From JBPOIC01 sp052034865 (GTDB taxonomy: Bacteria; UBA10199; JADFYH01), in contig JBPOIC010000024.1 of the NCBI GenBank assembly GCA_052034865.1, positions 7,470 through 71,469 of the forward strand: DNA of 64,000 bases, in the 5' to 3' direction. The notes under the pieces are model-generated. The model saw only the letters and a list, made by a program, of their open reading frames with translations. It had not been told where the DNA came from and ran no database searches. How positions within the stretch are numbered: the first letter of the stretch is position 1; every line of letters starts with the position of its first letter. Of this stretch, positions 9,037-18,075 are shown piece after piece. Position numbers and translations under genes: made by a program.

Positions 9037-9339
9037 ATTGATTCGTGGTGGCGAATCGCAATCCAGAAAACTGAATTCAAGGTTTTCTTCTGTCTTCTGG
9101 ATTCTGAGTCCCCTCCTTTGCAAAGCTTGTCCCAGACACGGCGGGAGAGGAGTTAGGGAGATGGAAATTAATATTCCCTCCTTTTTGTAAGGGAGGGTAG
9201 AACAATTTCAGCGAAGTTTTATTTTCTACCCCACCTAGCCTCCCCTTATAAAGGGGATGAAAACCCTTCGACTATTCCTGCCCACCCAAGGCCAATCTAA
9301 ATAAACAATAAAATCTCCTACCAGCTCACCCTGATTCCC
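9037..9339. repeat. Intergenic region of repeat remnants
   Basis: No gene is seen. At 9067-9105 there is a copy of a dispersed sequence (GAATTCAAGGTTTTC then TTCTGTCTTCTG) that recurs near 57880 and, inverted, near 27510, 62550 and 63860. Further on are two C/G hairpins built on CCCTCC/GGAGGG (about 9176-9197) and CCCCTT/AAGGGG (about 9242-9258). Confidence 0.55.
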
Positions 9340-9759
9340 TCAAACCTTCTGCCGATAAATATTGTACGTACCAATCGCCACGGCAATGTCTTTTCCCTCG
9401 GTCCGAAAGACATGGGCTTCGGTCACCGCATGGGATTTTCCCATGAACTTCACCTTCGCCTCACACAGGATGGTTTCTTTGAGTTTTACAGGAGAAAGAT
9501 AATTGATCTTGAATTCAATCGTGGAGCAGCGCTCACCCTTCTTTAAGGTCTTGAAGATCGAGGCCCCCATCGCAAAATCGACAAAAGTCGAAAGCACGCC
9601 TCCATGCATCGCTCCGGAGGGACTGATATGCTTTTCGGCAACGGTGAGACAGGTACGGGCGCGACCGGGTTCTATTTCGAGAAGTCGATAGCCGACCAGC
9701 TCCCCAAAATGATCACGGTGGCTGAAAATATCCTGATACCCTTCAAAAATATCAATCAT
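9340..9759 (-). CDS. PaaI-type hotdog-fold thioesterase
   Basis: The 139-residue product is a single hotdog-fold domain of the PaaI/YdiI thioesterase group, which hydrolyses acyl-CoA or aryl-CoA esters in the cytoplasm. The signature is HGGVLSTFVDFAMG at about residues 53-66, where the HGG turn and the following Asp form the active site. EFKINYLSPVK and the terminal strand KDIAVAIGTYNIYR complete the fold. The length is normal. The substrate is not evident. The acyl-CoA ligase at 12.6-14.2 kb and Ccr at 7.7 kb are nearby, but no operon links them. The start overlaps the possible small ORF on the other strand. Confidence 0.85.
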   Translation of the reverse strand: MIDIFEGYQDIFSHRDHFGELVGYRLLEIEPGRARTCLTVAEKHISPSGAMHGGVLSTFVDFAMGASIFKTLKKGERCSTIEFKINYLSPVKLKETILCEAKVKFMGKSHAVTEAHVFRTEGKDIAVAIGTYNIYRQKV

Positions 9760-9784
9760 GGCGAAAATTGAAAAAGAGGATGAG

Positions 9785-9961
9785 ATGAATTTGAATGGAA
9801 GGATTTATGCGAGCAAAAAATTGGAACGACAAGAAAAAAACGCTGAGATTTTGAAGGACAAACTTTCTTTTATACCAAGAGAGCGTTCGAAGTTAAAAGG
9901 GATGGATAAAAATTTCAGGAAGGATGAATTCAGGCGCGCTCTTCAGGATTTAATGTTTTAA
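9785..9961 (+). CDS. Possible small basic protein, doubtful
   Basis: A 58-codon frame starts at an ATG preceded by AGAGGATGAG, a passable ribosome site. The predicted peptide is hydrophilic and helical, rich in Lys, Arg and Glu (ASKKLERQEKNAEILKDK, then RERSKLKGMDKNFRKDEF). It overlaps the last 32 bp of the ferritin-like gene on the opposite strand. The local A-richness could create such a frame by chance. I recognise no family. Confidence 0.3.
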   Translation: MNLNGRIYASKKLERQEKNAEILKDKLSFIPRERSKLKGMDKNFRKDEFRRALQDLMF

Positions 9962-10478
9962 GAAGACTCGCCAAATCATCTGCATGCTCCTCTTCTTTGG
10001 CCAAAATCTCCTCTATCAAGATACGACTCGTTGAATCTTTTTCTCCGAAAAACTGCGCCATCTCACGATACGAATCGATCGCGATCCGCTCGGCAACCAA
10101 ATCTTCCTGAATCATCTCAAGCAGAGAACTTCCCTCGACATATTCCGAATGGCTGCGCATCAAAAGCCCTTGAGGATTAAAATCCGGCTCGCCTTTCAGT
10201 TGCGTGATCCGTTCGGCAATTCGGTCGGCATGTTCCTGCTCTTCTGCGGCATGTACTAAAAATTCCTGGGCTACCGGCTCGGCGTGAATTCCCTGAGCCA
10301 TATAATAATGTCGTTTGTAGCGAAGCGTGCACACAAGCTCTGTGGCCAATGCATCGTTTAGCAATTGAACAACCCTCGTCGGATCCAGCAAGTAGGTTTG
10401 GGTCATCGGACCTTCATCCAGATGTTGGCGTGCCCTGCGGCGAAGCTCCTGAATATCCGTAAAAAAGGGTGTTTCCAT
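9930..10478 (-). CDS. Bacterioferritin-like di-iron protein
   Basis: The 182-residue product is a four-helix ferritin-like protein. Ferroxidase-type ligands can be read in order: ALATELVCTLRYKRHYY (Glu in helix A), AAEEQEHADRIAERI (the ExxH motif of helix B), QEDLVAERIAIDSYREM (Glu in helix C) and EEILAKEEEHADDLASLL (ExxH in helix D). That pattern matches bacterioferritin and related iron-storage or peroxide-detoxifying proteins. The N-terminus carries about 30 extra residues (FFTDIQELRRRARQHL), and I do not see a clear haem-ligand Met. It starts 14 bp downstream of bcp on the same strand, so the two probably form an oxidative-stress and iron operon. AAGGAAGG precedes the start. Confidence 0.85.
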   Translation of the reverse strand: METPFFTDIQELRRRARQHLDEGPMTQTYLLDPTRVVQLLNDALATELVCTLRYKRHYYMAQGIHAEPVAQEFLVHAAEEQEHADRIAERITQLKGEPDFNPQGLLMRSHSEYVEGSSLLEMIQEDLVAERIAIDSYREMAQFFGEKDSTSRILIEEILAKEEEHADDLASLLKTLNPEERA

Positions 10479-10492
10479 ACGTACCTTCCTTT

Positions 10493-10933
10493 TTATTTCA
10501 GTAAATTTAATAGCTCGGAAGAATGCTTCTTCGGATCCACTTTTCGAAAGACTTTTTGAATGCGACCCTGCTTGTCGATGAGAATTGTATCGCGACTCGC
10601 ATAGGCATCTCCTTCAACGCCAAACGCCTGAGCAATTTTGTGATCACGGTCCACCAGCAAAGGATAGGGAAGCTGAAACTTCCATTTAAAGGTCTGATGA
10701 CTGGAGGCCTCATCAAAGCTTACCCCCAGGATTTCGGTATCTTTTGATTGATAGCGCGCCAGATCATCGCGGAAATTACAGGCCTCTACGGTACAACCTG
10801 GCGTGTCGTCTTTTGGATAAAAATAGAGAACGACATTTTTCTTTCCGAAATAATCGGTGAGTTGAATGGAGTTTCCACTCTCATCCTGAGCGATAAAGTT
10901 TGGAGCCAAGCTCCCTTCCTGTATTGAAGCCAT
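10493..10933 (-). CDS. bcp: Peroxiredoxin Bcp/PrxQ
   Basis: The 146-residue product is a thiol peroxidase of the Bcp/PrxQ subfamily that reduces H2O2 and organic peroxides in the cytoplasm. The active-site block is YFYPKDDTPGCTVEACNFRD, with the peroxidatic Cys in PGCT. The resolving Cys sits five residues later in EACNF, the spacing of the alpha2-helix PrxQ type. GVSFDEASSHQTFKWKF and the YASRDTILIDKQGRI strand complete the thioredoxin-like fold. AAGGAGA lies 5 bp before the ATG. It is followed after 14 bp by the ferritin-like gene, consistent with a joint response to peroxide and iron. Confidence 0.93.
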   Translation of the reverse strand: MASIQEGSLAPNFIAQDESGNSIQLTDYFGKKNVVLYFYPKDDTPGCTVEACNFRDDLARYQSKDTEILGVSFDEASSHQTFKWKFQLPYPLLVDRDHKIAQAFGVEGDAYASRDTILIDKQGRIQKVFRKVDPKKHSSELLNLLK

Positions 10934-11111
10934 TCTTTCTCCTTCATACAGATATTAAAAATGGATTGTTTTGCTGCTTCTCTTTATTCTCCATCAGTAC
11001 GGAGTTCATTCTTATAAAAGCAATACCTGAAAAAACTGTGTGAAACTCAAAAATATTTTGATCGAGATTGGCCGGCTGAATTCAGTTATCTGTCAAAAAA
11101 GGAAATCAAAT

Positions 11112-12080
11112 ATGAAAAAGCCATTACTCGTTTTTTTGGATGGAGGATCTGTTGATCTGGGAGATATTGATCGAACTTTACTTTCCAAACAAGGCCCACT
11201 GAAGATTTATTCCACCTCCACACCGGCGCAGATTTCAAAACGTGCTCAGGAGGCTGACATTCTCATTACAAACAAATGTGAGCTCAATCGATCTCTCCTT
11301 CAAAAGCTAAAAGATGTCCGCCTGATATGCGTGGCTGCGACCGGAACAAACAATGTCGATCTGAAAGCGGCCCATGAGTTGGGAATCGCCGTCACAAACG
11401 TGGCAGGCTACTCTACCCAAACCGTTGTCGAGCACACCCTGCTTTTTCTGCTCGCTTTAAGCCATCGTATTCTTTTTCATGAGCGAAGTAGCAGGGACGG
11501 ATCCTGGAGTCGTTCTCCTCATTTTAGCAATCTTTGTTTTCCTTATGCTGATCTCAACGGAAAAACTTTGGGCATTTTGGGATATGGCACCATCGGAAAA
11601 AAAGTTGCCTTGCTTGCAAAAAAAATTGGAATGCATGTGCTCATCGCCCGGCTTCCGGGAAGAAATTACCCGCCCAATGACAAGCGACTTTCCTTAAAGG
11701 AGGTTTTGAAGAGCTCGGATTTTGTGACCCTTCATTGCGCTCTCACTCCCAGCACGCATCACCTGATCAATTTTTCCTCGCTGAAATGGATGAAGAAAAC
11801 CGCCTGTTTGTTAAACCTTGCGCGCGGCGCCGTTGTGGAGGAAGAAGCAATTATCAAAGCCCTTGAGGACGACGCTCTGCAGGCCTATGCAACCGATGTG
11901 CTGCAACAAGAACCACCTCCAAAAAATCATCCCTTTTTCAAAAAATCGCTTCGCGATCGGGTACTCATCACACCTCACGTAGCGTGGGCGAGCCGTGAAT
12001 CCCGCCAACGCTTGCTGGATGAGATCGCAAAAAACATCGCGGCTTTTAAATTGGGAAAGAAAAGAAATCGGGTGGTGTGA
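11112..12080 (+). CDS. D-2-hydroxyacid dehydrogenase (glycerate dehydrogenase-like)
   Basis: This NAD(P)-dependent enzyme interconverts 2-keto acids and D-2-hydroxyacids, probably hydroxypyruvate/glyoxylate and glycerate/glycolate. I start it at 11112 because AAAGGAA lies about 8 bp upstream and the product then opens with the usual catalytic-domain strand (KPLLVFLDGG). The Rossmann loop is LGILGYGTIGKKVA. The catalytic set is the Arg in LLNLARGAVV, the Glu in LQQEPPPKNHPFF, and the His in LITPHVAWASRESR. The HVAWAS wording is typical of the HprA/glycerate dehydrogenase branch. The product is 322 residues, normal for the family. It stands alone. Confidence 0.88.
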   Translation: MKKPLLVFLDGGSVDLGDIDRTLLSKQGPLKIYSTSTPAQISKRAQEADILITNKCELNRSLLQKLKDVRLICVAATGTNNVDLKAAHELGIAVTNVAGYSTQTVVEHTLLFLLALSHRILFHERSSRDGSWSRSPHFSNLCFPYADLNGKTLGILGYGTIGKKVALLAKKIGMHVLIARLPGRNYPPNDKRLSLKEVLKSSDFVTLHCALTPSTHHLINFSSLKWMKKTACLLNLARGAVVEEEAIIKALEDDALQAYATDVLQQEPPPKNHPFFKKSLRDRVLITPHVAWASRESRQRLLDEIAKNIAAFKLGKKRNRVV

Positions 12081-12268
12081 AAGGAGAGGTCGTCTTTGCG
12101 AGCAAAACAAAGTGGAGCAAAGCAAACCATGAAAGGGAAAGACGTGATGGGTGATGGGAAAAAGAAAACCTTGATTTCAATTTCTGGGCTAACAATGCCC
12201 TGGCTAGACTCCAGAGGAGGAAAATAAAAACAGGAAGAATGCAGGAGACAGAATCCAAAGAATAGAAA
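12081..12268. repeat. Intergenic gap with a REP-like sequence
   Basis: At about 12090-12125 the sequence contains GTCGTCTTTGCGAGC followed by AAAACAAAGTGGAGC, a degenerate copy of a unit also seen at 62671-62707 and at the window end (63978-64000). No hairpin terminator is obvious between the two convergent genes, and no ORF is convincing. Confidence 0.45.
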
Positions 12269-12613
12269 TCACTTCCTCGTCGCTCCACGCGACTGGGGAA
12301 GCATTAATAAAACGATAAAAAATCCGTAGAAAAGGATGGGACGCAAATTGGATAAAATTGCCTGAATCTGAAATCCTGGCAAAACCTTAAGGACCAAAAT
12401 TAAAGCGCAGCAGACTACAAGAATCCAGCGCGCCCATTCTCTTAAAGAAACGAGCAGGCCGATTCCTCCCGCAAGTAAAAGGGCCCAAAGCAAATCGTGA
12501 AGCCCAACGCTAATTGCAGGCCCATAGTGAAAAATCCGGCGCACAAGCAGCCAGTTATCTTTGAAGGTAAATAATATCCAGAAGCCGCCCACGATTCTCA
12601 GAACATAATCCAT
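12269..12613 (-). CDS. Small multi-pass membrane protein
   Basis: I set the start at 12613. Its ATG follows the TGA of the acyl-CoA ligase gene by one base, and AGGAGA of the ligase end serves as the ribosome site. The two genes are thus translationally linked. The 114-residue product has about four hydrophobic segments (MDYVLRIVGGFWILFTF, then a loop, LLWALLLAGGIGLLVSL, WILVVCCALILVLKVL, ILFYGFFIVLLMLP) and a basic end. It resembles small DoxX-like or uncharacterised membrane proteins only in general form. The coupling suggests that it works with the ligase, but I cannot say how. Confidence 0.6.
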   Translation of the reverse strand: MDYVLRIVGGFWILFTFKDNWLLVRRIFHYGPAISVGLHDLLWALLLAGGIGLLVSLREWARWILVVCCALILVLKVLPGFQIQAILSNLRPILFYGFFIVLLMLPQSRGATRK

Positions 12614-12614
12614 T

Positions 12615-14219
12615 TCATTCTCCTGTCCGCCGCAAAAGCTTCCGACGAATTTTTCCATTCTCAGTTTTTGGAAGTGCCGCCACCTTAAAAAAATCGCGCG
12701 GGAGTTTATAGGCCGCCAAATGCTGCACCGCATACCGCCTGAGCTTTTCTAAAAGCATGTCCTCGCTAATGGTCGCATCTTCTCTCATCACCCAATAGGC
12801 GACCACAACGTGTTTTCCTGGGGCAACTTCCTGCTCGACAACGGCCGTTTCCAAAACCCCTTCACACTGGTTGAGCACCCCTTCCACCTCCAGCGGCGAA
12901 ATCCGGTACCCTCCCGAGGTGATCACATCATCACGTCGTCCTTTAAAAAAAATATTTCCCGCCTCATCGCGTACGGCCAGATCATCACTTAAAAACCATT
13001 CTCCCTGAAAAACCCGCGCCTGTTCTTTGAGGCGATGGTGATAGCCCAGCATCAAGCCCTGGCAAGAGCGATGGGTTGCCAAAATACCCACCTCACCAAC
13101 GGGCGCCTCACTTAAATCTTCACGCAAAACCGAAATTTTCTGACCTGAAACCGGACGGCCACAAGCCTCTGCGGGAATGGGTTCTCCGTAAGGTTGGATG
13201 AGATAAACGCTATGCTCGGTCATTCCCAATCCTTCATAAATCACAAGACCGGTCTGATTTAAAAAATCCTGCCTTGTCGCTTCAGCCAGTTTTTCTCCTG
13301 CCGACAAACACACGCGCACTTTGGCAAAAGCTTCCCGCGTGAGCTTTGGCTCCTGAACCCAACGCTTATAAATTCCCGGAACGCTCATGAAGATCGTCAC
13401 TCCCAGGGTTTTTAAAATGGGACTGAGTGTCTGAGGACGCAGCTCACCCTGATAAATCACGCTGGTGAGCCCATGGCGCAAGACATCGAGAAAACCGCCC
13501 GTCAAGGCATAGCTCCAGTTTAAGGCACTGGTGTTGAAAATCACATCGCCCATTTTGACATCCTGCCAATCACGGGCACGGGCATCGTGGGCGGGAATGC
13601 TTTGATGGGCGTGGATCACCGCCTTCGGCTCACCTTCAGTTCCACTGGTGTAGAGCCAAAAGGCAGGGGCATCGCGACGAGTGGACTCTGTCTGAAAATG
13701 GGCCGCAGCATTTTTCAGAAGATCCTGCCAGCGATGAACCGGAAGGGAAGTTTGATCCTGAACCTCTTTCAAAAAATCGGAGGGCTTAGGCTGTGAGAGG
13801 ATGAAATGCTTGAGTGCAAAAGTTTCGGAGTTTAAAAGCTTTAAGGGAAAGAGAGTTTCGCTCGTTATCAGGGCGGATGCCCCACTGTCTTTTATCAGAA
13901 AAGAAAGTTCATGAAAGGTCAGCTGAGGCGAAGTGGGAATCGGAATCAGACCCGCTTTGACAGCGCCTAAAAAACTTAAAGGAAACTCGAGGGTGTTCGA
14001 TAAGCGCAAAAGAATGCGCTCTTCGGGTTTTAATCCCAAAGATCTGAACCCGTTGGCCATTCGATTCGTGAGGGCCTGAAGAGAAGTGTAGCTGATCTTT
14101 AAGGGTTTAGGATTTTCTTCTGAGAAAAAAACAAGGGCCGTTTTGTGTTTGTTCTGCAAAACGTTTGCATGCTTATCGACACAATCGATCGCCAGATTGT
14201 AATGAGAAATGTTTTTCAT
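12615..14219 (-). CDS. AMP-dependent acyl/aryl-CoA ligase
   Basis: The 534-residue cytoplasmic enzyme belongs to the ANL superfamily and activates a carboxylic acid as acyl-AMP, then transfers it to CoA. Motifs are in order: the P-loop-like FWLYTSGTEGEPKAVIHAH near residue 190, the A5 region YEGLGMTEHSVYLI, the A7/A8 block FLSDDLAVRD and FFKGRRDDVITSGGYRISP, and the A10 lysine in LPKTENGKIRRKLLR. The overall arrangement is closest to benzoate-CoA ligase and short/medium-chain acyl-CoA synthetases. No CoA-ester catabolic operon surrounds it. A small membrane protein gene follows with a one-base gap. Confidence 0.88.
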   Translation of the reverse strand: MKNISHYNLAIDCVDKHANVLQNKHKTALVFFSEENPKPLKISYTSLQALTNRMANGFRSLGLKPEERILLRLSNTLEFPLSFLGAVKAGLIPIPTSPQLTFHELSFLIKDSGASALITSETLFPLKLLNSETFALKHFILSQPKPSDFLKEVQDQTSLPVHRWQDLLKNAAAHFQTESTRRDAPAFWLYTSGTEGEPKAVIHAHQSIPAHDARARDWQDVKMGDVIFNTSALNWSYALTGGFLDVLRHGLTSVIYQGELRPQTLSPILKTLGVTIFMSVPGIYKRWVQEPKLTREAFAKVRVCLSAGEKLAEATRQDFLNQTGLVIYEGLGMTEHSVYLIQPYGEPIPAEACGRPVSGQKISVLREDLSEAPVGEVGILATHRSCQGLMLGYHHRLKEQARVFQGEWFLSDDLAVRDEAGNIFFKGRRDDVITSGGYRISPLEVEGVLNQCEGVLETAVVEQEVAPGKHVVVAYWVMREDATISEDMLLEKLRRYAVQHLAAYKLPRDFFKVAALPKTENGKIRRKLLRRTGE

Positions 14220-14332
14220 TAAAGGCCGGGAGGTTGTCCTCGCACTTTGCCAATGCCTGAAAAAGATTTTTCATACTTTTGGCTGTCGAAGAATTCTGAT
14301 TGAGTGCAGGAGATAAAGGGAGGGCAATCAGA

Positions 14333-15766
14333 TCATCCCAATTTCTTTTTCAAAAGCTCATTGACGATTTGAGGATTGGCTTTTCCTTTGGATTCTTTCA
14401 TCACCAAACCGACAAAAAATCCAAACAGCTTGTCTTTTCCTGATTTGTAGAGGGCTACATTGTCAGGATTTTTGGAAAGAATCTGATCGATGATTACCTC
14501 GATCGCCGAAGTATCAGAAAGCTGGGTTCCCATCCGGGCTGCAACTACCTCGGCCCCTTCCTGCGTTTCGTGCATCTTCGCGATAACTTCCTTGAGCATC
14601 TTGCTACTGATCGTGCCCGCAAGCATCATCGCAATCGCCTTGCCCAATTCTTCGGCTGCAATTGTTTCAAAGGGATCTTCTCCTCTGGCCTTTAGTCCCA
14701 AAAACTCTGTCATGATGAGGTTGCTCGATTTTTTTGGATCTTTGCTGAGAGCGGCGACCTTTTCAAAATACTCCGCAATCGGTTTTTCGGCCGTGAGCAC
14801 CTGGGCATCGTACTCGGGAATACCGTACTGGCTCACAAAGCGTGCGGCCTTTTCATGACCGAGTTCTGGCAGACGTTTACGGGCGTCTTCGATCCACTCG
14901 GCATTTACTTCAAGAGGCAAAAGATCGGGATCGGGAAAATAACGATAATCGTGGGCTTCTTCCTTGGAGCGCATCGATTCGGTCACATTGCGCTCGCTAT
15001 CCCACAGCCGGGTTTCCTGAGCGATGGTTTTGCCATCTTCAAGCAGGGCCTGCTGGCGTTTAATCTCATACTCAATCGCCTTTTCGACAAAGCGGAAGGA
15101 GTTGATGTTTTTTAGTTCCACCTTGGTGCCGAGCTTTGTCTCCCCCACCGGACGGATCGACACATTCGCATCGCAGCGCAAGGAACCTTCCTCCATGTTT
15201 CCATCGCAGACTTCGAGATAAACCAGAATATCCCGCAACCTCCGCATATAAGCGGCCGCCTCCGCGGGAGTACGCATATCGGGGTCGCTGACGATTTCAA
15301 TCAAGGGGACTCCGGCGCGGTTTAAATCGACGTGACTATGAGCGGGATCGCCAAACTCATGAACTGATTTTCCGGCATCTTCTTCCATATGAATGCGGGT
15401 GAGACCCACCTTCTTTTTTTGACCTTCCAATTCTATCTCGACTCCTCCTCCCAAACAGATCGGCAATTCGTATTGGGAAATCTGATAGCCCTTGGGAAGA
15501 TCGGGATAAAAATAATTTTTGCGGGCAAAGACACTGAGCGGAGCGATTTCACTTCCCACGGCAAGTCCCGTGAGAATGGCAAAATCGACGGCTTTCTGAT
15601 TGAGGACAGGCAAGGTGCCTGGAAGTGCCAGACAAACCGGGCAGGTATTTTCATTTGGCGCTGCCCCGAACTGGGTCGAGCAGCTGCAAAAAAGTTTGGA
15701 TTGTGTCTGGAGCTGGGCATGGACTTCCAGCCCAATGACGGCTTCGTAGTTCATAAGTGCATCCAT
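14333..15766 (-). CDS. gatB: Asp/Glu-tRNA amidotransferase subunit B
   Basis: GatB is the tRNA-binding and kinase subunit of GatCAB, which converts Asp-tRNA(Asn) and/or Glu-tRNA(Gln) to the amide form. The 477-residue product begins with the classic YEAVIGLEVHAQL and carries the zinc-type cysteines C27, C29, C42 and C45 (FCSCS and TCPVC). The kinase core has LPKGYQISQYELPI, EEDAGKS, LNRAGVPLIEIV and RCDANVSIRP. The C-terminal helical and YqeY/tail domains end in NPQIVNELLKKKLG. M5 (the ATG before NYEAV) is an equally good start. The gene follows gatA by 46 bp in the gatC-gatA-gatB order. Confidence 0.96.
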   Translation of the reverse strand: MDALMNYEAVIGLEVHAQLQTQSKLFCSCSTQFGAAPNENTCPVCLALPGTLPVLNQKAVDFAILTGLAVGSEIAPLSVFARKNYFYPDLPKGYQISQYELPICLGGGVEIELEGQKKKVGLTRIHMEEDAGKSVHEFGDPAHSHVDLNRAGVPLIEIVSDPDMRTPAEAAAYMRRLRDILVYLEVCDGNMEEGSLRCDANVSIRPVGETKLGTKVELKNINSFRFVEKAIEYEIKRQQALLEDGKTIAQETRLWDSERNVTESMRSKEEAHDYRYFPDPDLLPLEVNAEWIEDARKRLPELGHEKAARFVSQYGIPEYDAQVLTAEKPIAEYFEKVAALSKDPKKSSNLIMTEFLGLKARGEDPFETIAAEELGKAIAMMLAGTISSKMLKEVIAKMHETQEGAEVVAARMGTQLSDTSAIEVIIDQILSKNPDNVALYKSGKDKLFGFFVGLVMKESKGKANPQIVNELLKKKLG

Positions 15767-15812
15767 TGAAGGGAGAGGATTTAACCTCCCATTTGATTAA
15801 AGGGATGGAAAT

Positions 15813-17273
15813 CTATAAAACCGGCTTTTTCTGATGCCAGGCAGTATTCTGCTCAAAGGCATACGCCGCGCGAAAAATCTTTTCTTCCTGGAAATGACTC
15901 CCGATCAGCTGAAGACCGATCGGCAGATCTGATTTTGAAAATCCGCACGGAAGACTCATCGCCGGAAGTCCTGCCAGGTTCACGTTGATCGTAAAAATAT
16001 CGGACAGATACATCTGCAAGGGATCTTCTGATTTTTCTCCCAGCCTGAAGGCCGGTGTGGGAGTGACCGGAGTCAAGAGTACATCGAATTTTTCAAAGGC
16101 CTTTTCAAAATCGCGACGAATGAGAGTGCGTACTTTTTGGGCCTTCAAATAGTACGCATCGTAATAACCGGCCGATAAAACATAAGTCCCAAGCATGATG
16201 CGCCGTTTAACTTCTGCTCCAAATCCTTTCGTTCGACTCTCTACATACATTTCGTACAGATCTTTCGCTTCTTTCTCGCGCAACCCATAGCGCACGCCAT
16301 CATAGCGGGATAAATTGGAGCTCGCTTCAGCCGGAGCGAGAATGTAATAGGTCGGCACACCGTAATCGGTATGGGGCAGTGAAACCTCTTCACAAATCGC
16401 CCCAAGCTTTTCATAAGTCGCAATCGCCGCCTGAATGGCAGCCTCCACCTCACCATCCATCCCACCTTCAAAATATTCTTTTGGGATTCCAATGCGCATC
16501 CCTTTTACTTCTCCTGTCAGGGCCTGGGTGTAATCGGGCACAGGTGTGGGAACGGAGGTGGAATCGTGCGGATCATGACCTGCAATCGTGTTGAGAACAA
16601 GGGCGCAATCGCGAACGTCTTTGGTCATCGGCCCGACCTGATCGAGCGAAGAGGCAAAGGCAATCACTCCGTAGCGCGAAACACGGCCATAAGTGGGTTT
16701 AAGGCCCACAATCGAGCAGAGGGCAGCAGGCTGACGAATGGAGCCCCCGGTATCAGTACCCAAACTTGCATAGCAAAGATCAGCAGCGACTGCGGCCGAG
16801 CTTCCGCCGCTGGACCCTCCTGGAATACGCTCCAGATCCCACGGGTTTCGGGTTTTTTTGAAGCTGGAGGTTTCGGTGGATGAGCCCATTGCAAACTCAT
16901 CCATATTTAATTTTCCAAGGAGGATGATGCCGGCATCCAAAAGTTTTTGAACGGCCGCTCCCTGATAGGGAGGGATAAAATTTTCAAGGATGTGAGAGGC
17001 GCAGGTCGTTCGAATGTCTTTGGTTAAAAAGATGTCTTTCAGCGCAAAAGGAATTCCTTTGAGTGGAGAAAAAGAGCCGCCTTTTTGAAGGTCGCTGTCG
17101 CATTGACGGGCCTGGGCAAGGGCCTGATCTTCACAAATCGTGAGATAAGACTGTACCTTTTTATCGAGGACCTGAATTCGATGAAGCTGAGCTTGTGTGA
17201 TTTCCACACAGCTCACTTCGCGTTTTTTGATTTTTTCGTGGAGTTGGAAAAGCGTGAGTTCGTGAAGTTGCAT
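15813..17273 (-). CDS. gatA: Asp/Glu-tRNA amidotransferase subunit A (glutaminase)
   Basis: GatA is the amidase-signature glutaminase that releases ammonia for GatB. The catalytic triad can be read: K79 (GIPFALKDIF), the cis-serine in PGGSSGGSS (residues 151-159) and the nucleophile S178 in GTDTGGSIR. Further family blocks are VGLKPTYGRVSRYG, SLDQVGPMTKDVRDCA and RIMLGTYVLSAGYYDAYY. At 486 residues the length is normal. The start codon overlaps the gatC stop by one base (TAATG), so translation is coupled. With gatB downstream this is a complete gatCAB operon. Whether the organism uses it for Asn, Gln or both cannot be told here. Confidence 0.97.
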   Translation of the reverse strand: MQLHELTLFQLHEKIKKREVSCVEITQAQLHRIQVLDKKVQSYLTICEDQALAQARQCDSDLQKGGSFSPLKGIPFALKDIFLTKDIRTTCASHILENFIPPYQGAAVQKLLDAGIILLGKLNMDEFAMGSSTETSSFKKTRNPWDLERIPGGSSGGSSAAVAADLCYASLGTDTGGSIRQPAALCSIVGLKPTYGRVSRYGVIAFASSLDQVGPMTKDVRDCALVLNTIAGHDPHDSTSVPTPVPDYTQALTGEVKGMRIGIPKEYFEGGMDGEVEAAIQAAIATYEKLGAICEEVSLPHTDYGVPTYYILAPAEASSNLSRYDGVRYGLREKEAKDLYEMYVESRTKGFGAEVKRRIMLGTYVLSAGYYDAYYLKAQKVRTLIRRDFEKAFEKFDVLLTPVTPTPAFRLGEKSEDPLQMYLSDIFTINVNLAGLPAMSLPCGFSKSDLPIGLQLIGSHFQEEKIFRAAYAFEQNTAWHQKKPVL

Positions 17274-17554
17274 TAGATGACCTTTGGGACTCTGAAAAAG
17301 TTGGCTTCCGATTCTGGGGCACGCGCAAGCACATCTTCCTGCACACGGTTTTGAATTCTTTCATCCTTTCGAAAGGCATTTGTCATTTTGACCGCATGAG
17401 ATGTGGGCTCGATCGCTTTAGTGTCGAGCTGATCAAGCCTCTCGATGAATTGAAGAATTCCATTCATCTGACCGGTAAACTTATCAAGTTCATTCTCGGC
17501 GATTTTTAATCGGGAAAGATTTGCAATTTTAAGAACCTGTTCTTTAGTAACCAT
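17273..17554 (-). CDS. gatC: Asp/Glu-tRNA amidotransferase subunit C
   Basis: GatC is the small belt-like subunit that stabilises GatA on GatB. The 93-residue product shows the family pattern: VLKIANLSRLKIAENELDKF, FTGQMNGILQFIERLDQLDT, then the proline-rich swing AIEPTSHAVKMTNAFRKDE and a C-terminal RAPESEANFFRVPKVI. It is the first gene of the gatCAB operon and overlaps gatA by one base. Confidence 0.96.
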   Translation of the reverse strand: MVTKEQVLKIANLSRLKIAENELDKFTGQMNGILQFIERLDQLDTKAIEPTSHAVKMTNAFRKDERIQNRVQEDVLARAPESEANFFRVPKVI

Positions 17555-17646
17555 AAAGGGTGGAAATAAAAATGAGAGTTAAAAGGGAAATGGAAGTTTT
17601 TCATTTAAATGCAAACGAGCATCCTTCGACAACAAAAAACTCACCT

Positions 17647-17958
17647 TCAGCTGGCTTTAAACAGGCTTAAAACAGATTCAAAAAAATGAGATTCTTTGCC
17701 TGCCAGTTTTTCAAGTTCTCCCGCATCCAGAAAAACCCCACCACAGCAAAAACAACGGTCGATCGTGAGACCCCGAAAAGGAACCGAATGGAGATCGTGC
17801 CCACACTTGGGACAATGCATCCAGTGCAACGACTTTAATTTTTCTGCATCTTCTTTCGCAAGCCTAACCTTTTTATCGTGCTCAATCTTATTGATCTTGG
17901 CCAGACTCTCTCGGGCAAAATATTCTTCTTCAGGAGTTAAATGTTTAAAAGATGACAT
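17647..17958 (-). CDS. TFIIB-type zinc-ribbon protein
   Basis: The 103-residue protein carries a single zf-TFIIB ribbon of the kind often found in small bacterial proteins. The ligand pairs are C49/C52 (HCPKCG) and two of the cysteines C69, C71 and C72 in DRCFCCGGVFLDAGEL. The wording of the second knuckle is diagnostic of the family. Before it lies a charged helical region (residues 8-42), and after it a short amphipathic end. The role is unknown. It lies 92 bp upstream of gatC on the same strand and could be transcribed with it. Confidence 0.8.
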   Translation of the reverse strand: MSSFKHLTPEEEYFARESLAKINKIEHDKKVRLAKEDAEKLKSLHWMHCPKCGHDLHSVPFRGLTIDRCFCCGGVFLDAGELEKLAGKESHFFESVLSLFKAS

Positions 17959-18075
17959 AAAGTGTTCCTCTTGATTATGATTTGCTCTCTTTCACTCTTC
18001 CATCTTTAGCTCCCCTTTTTTTATTTTTTAAAGGGATCCTCCAGAATCGTTGGAGCAATTCGGTTATTAAAGACA

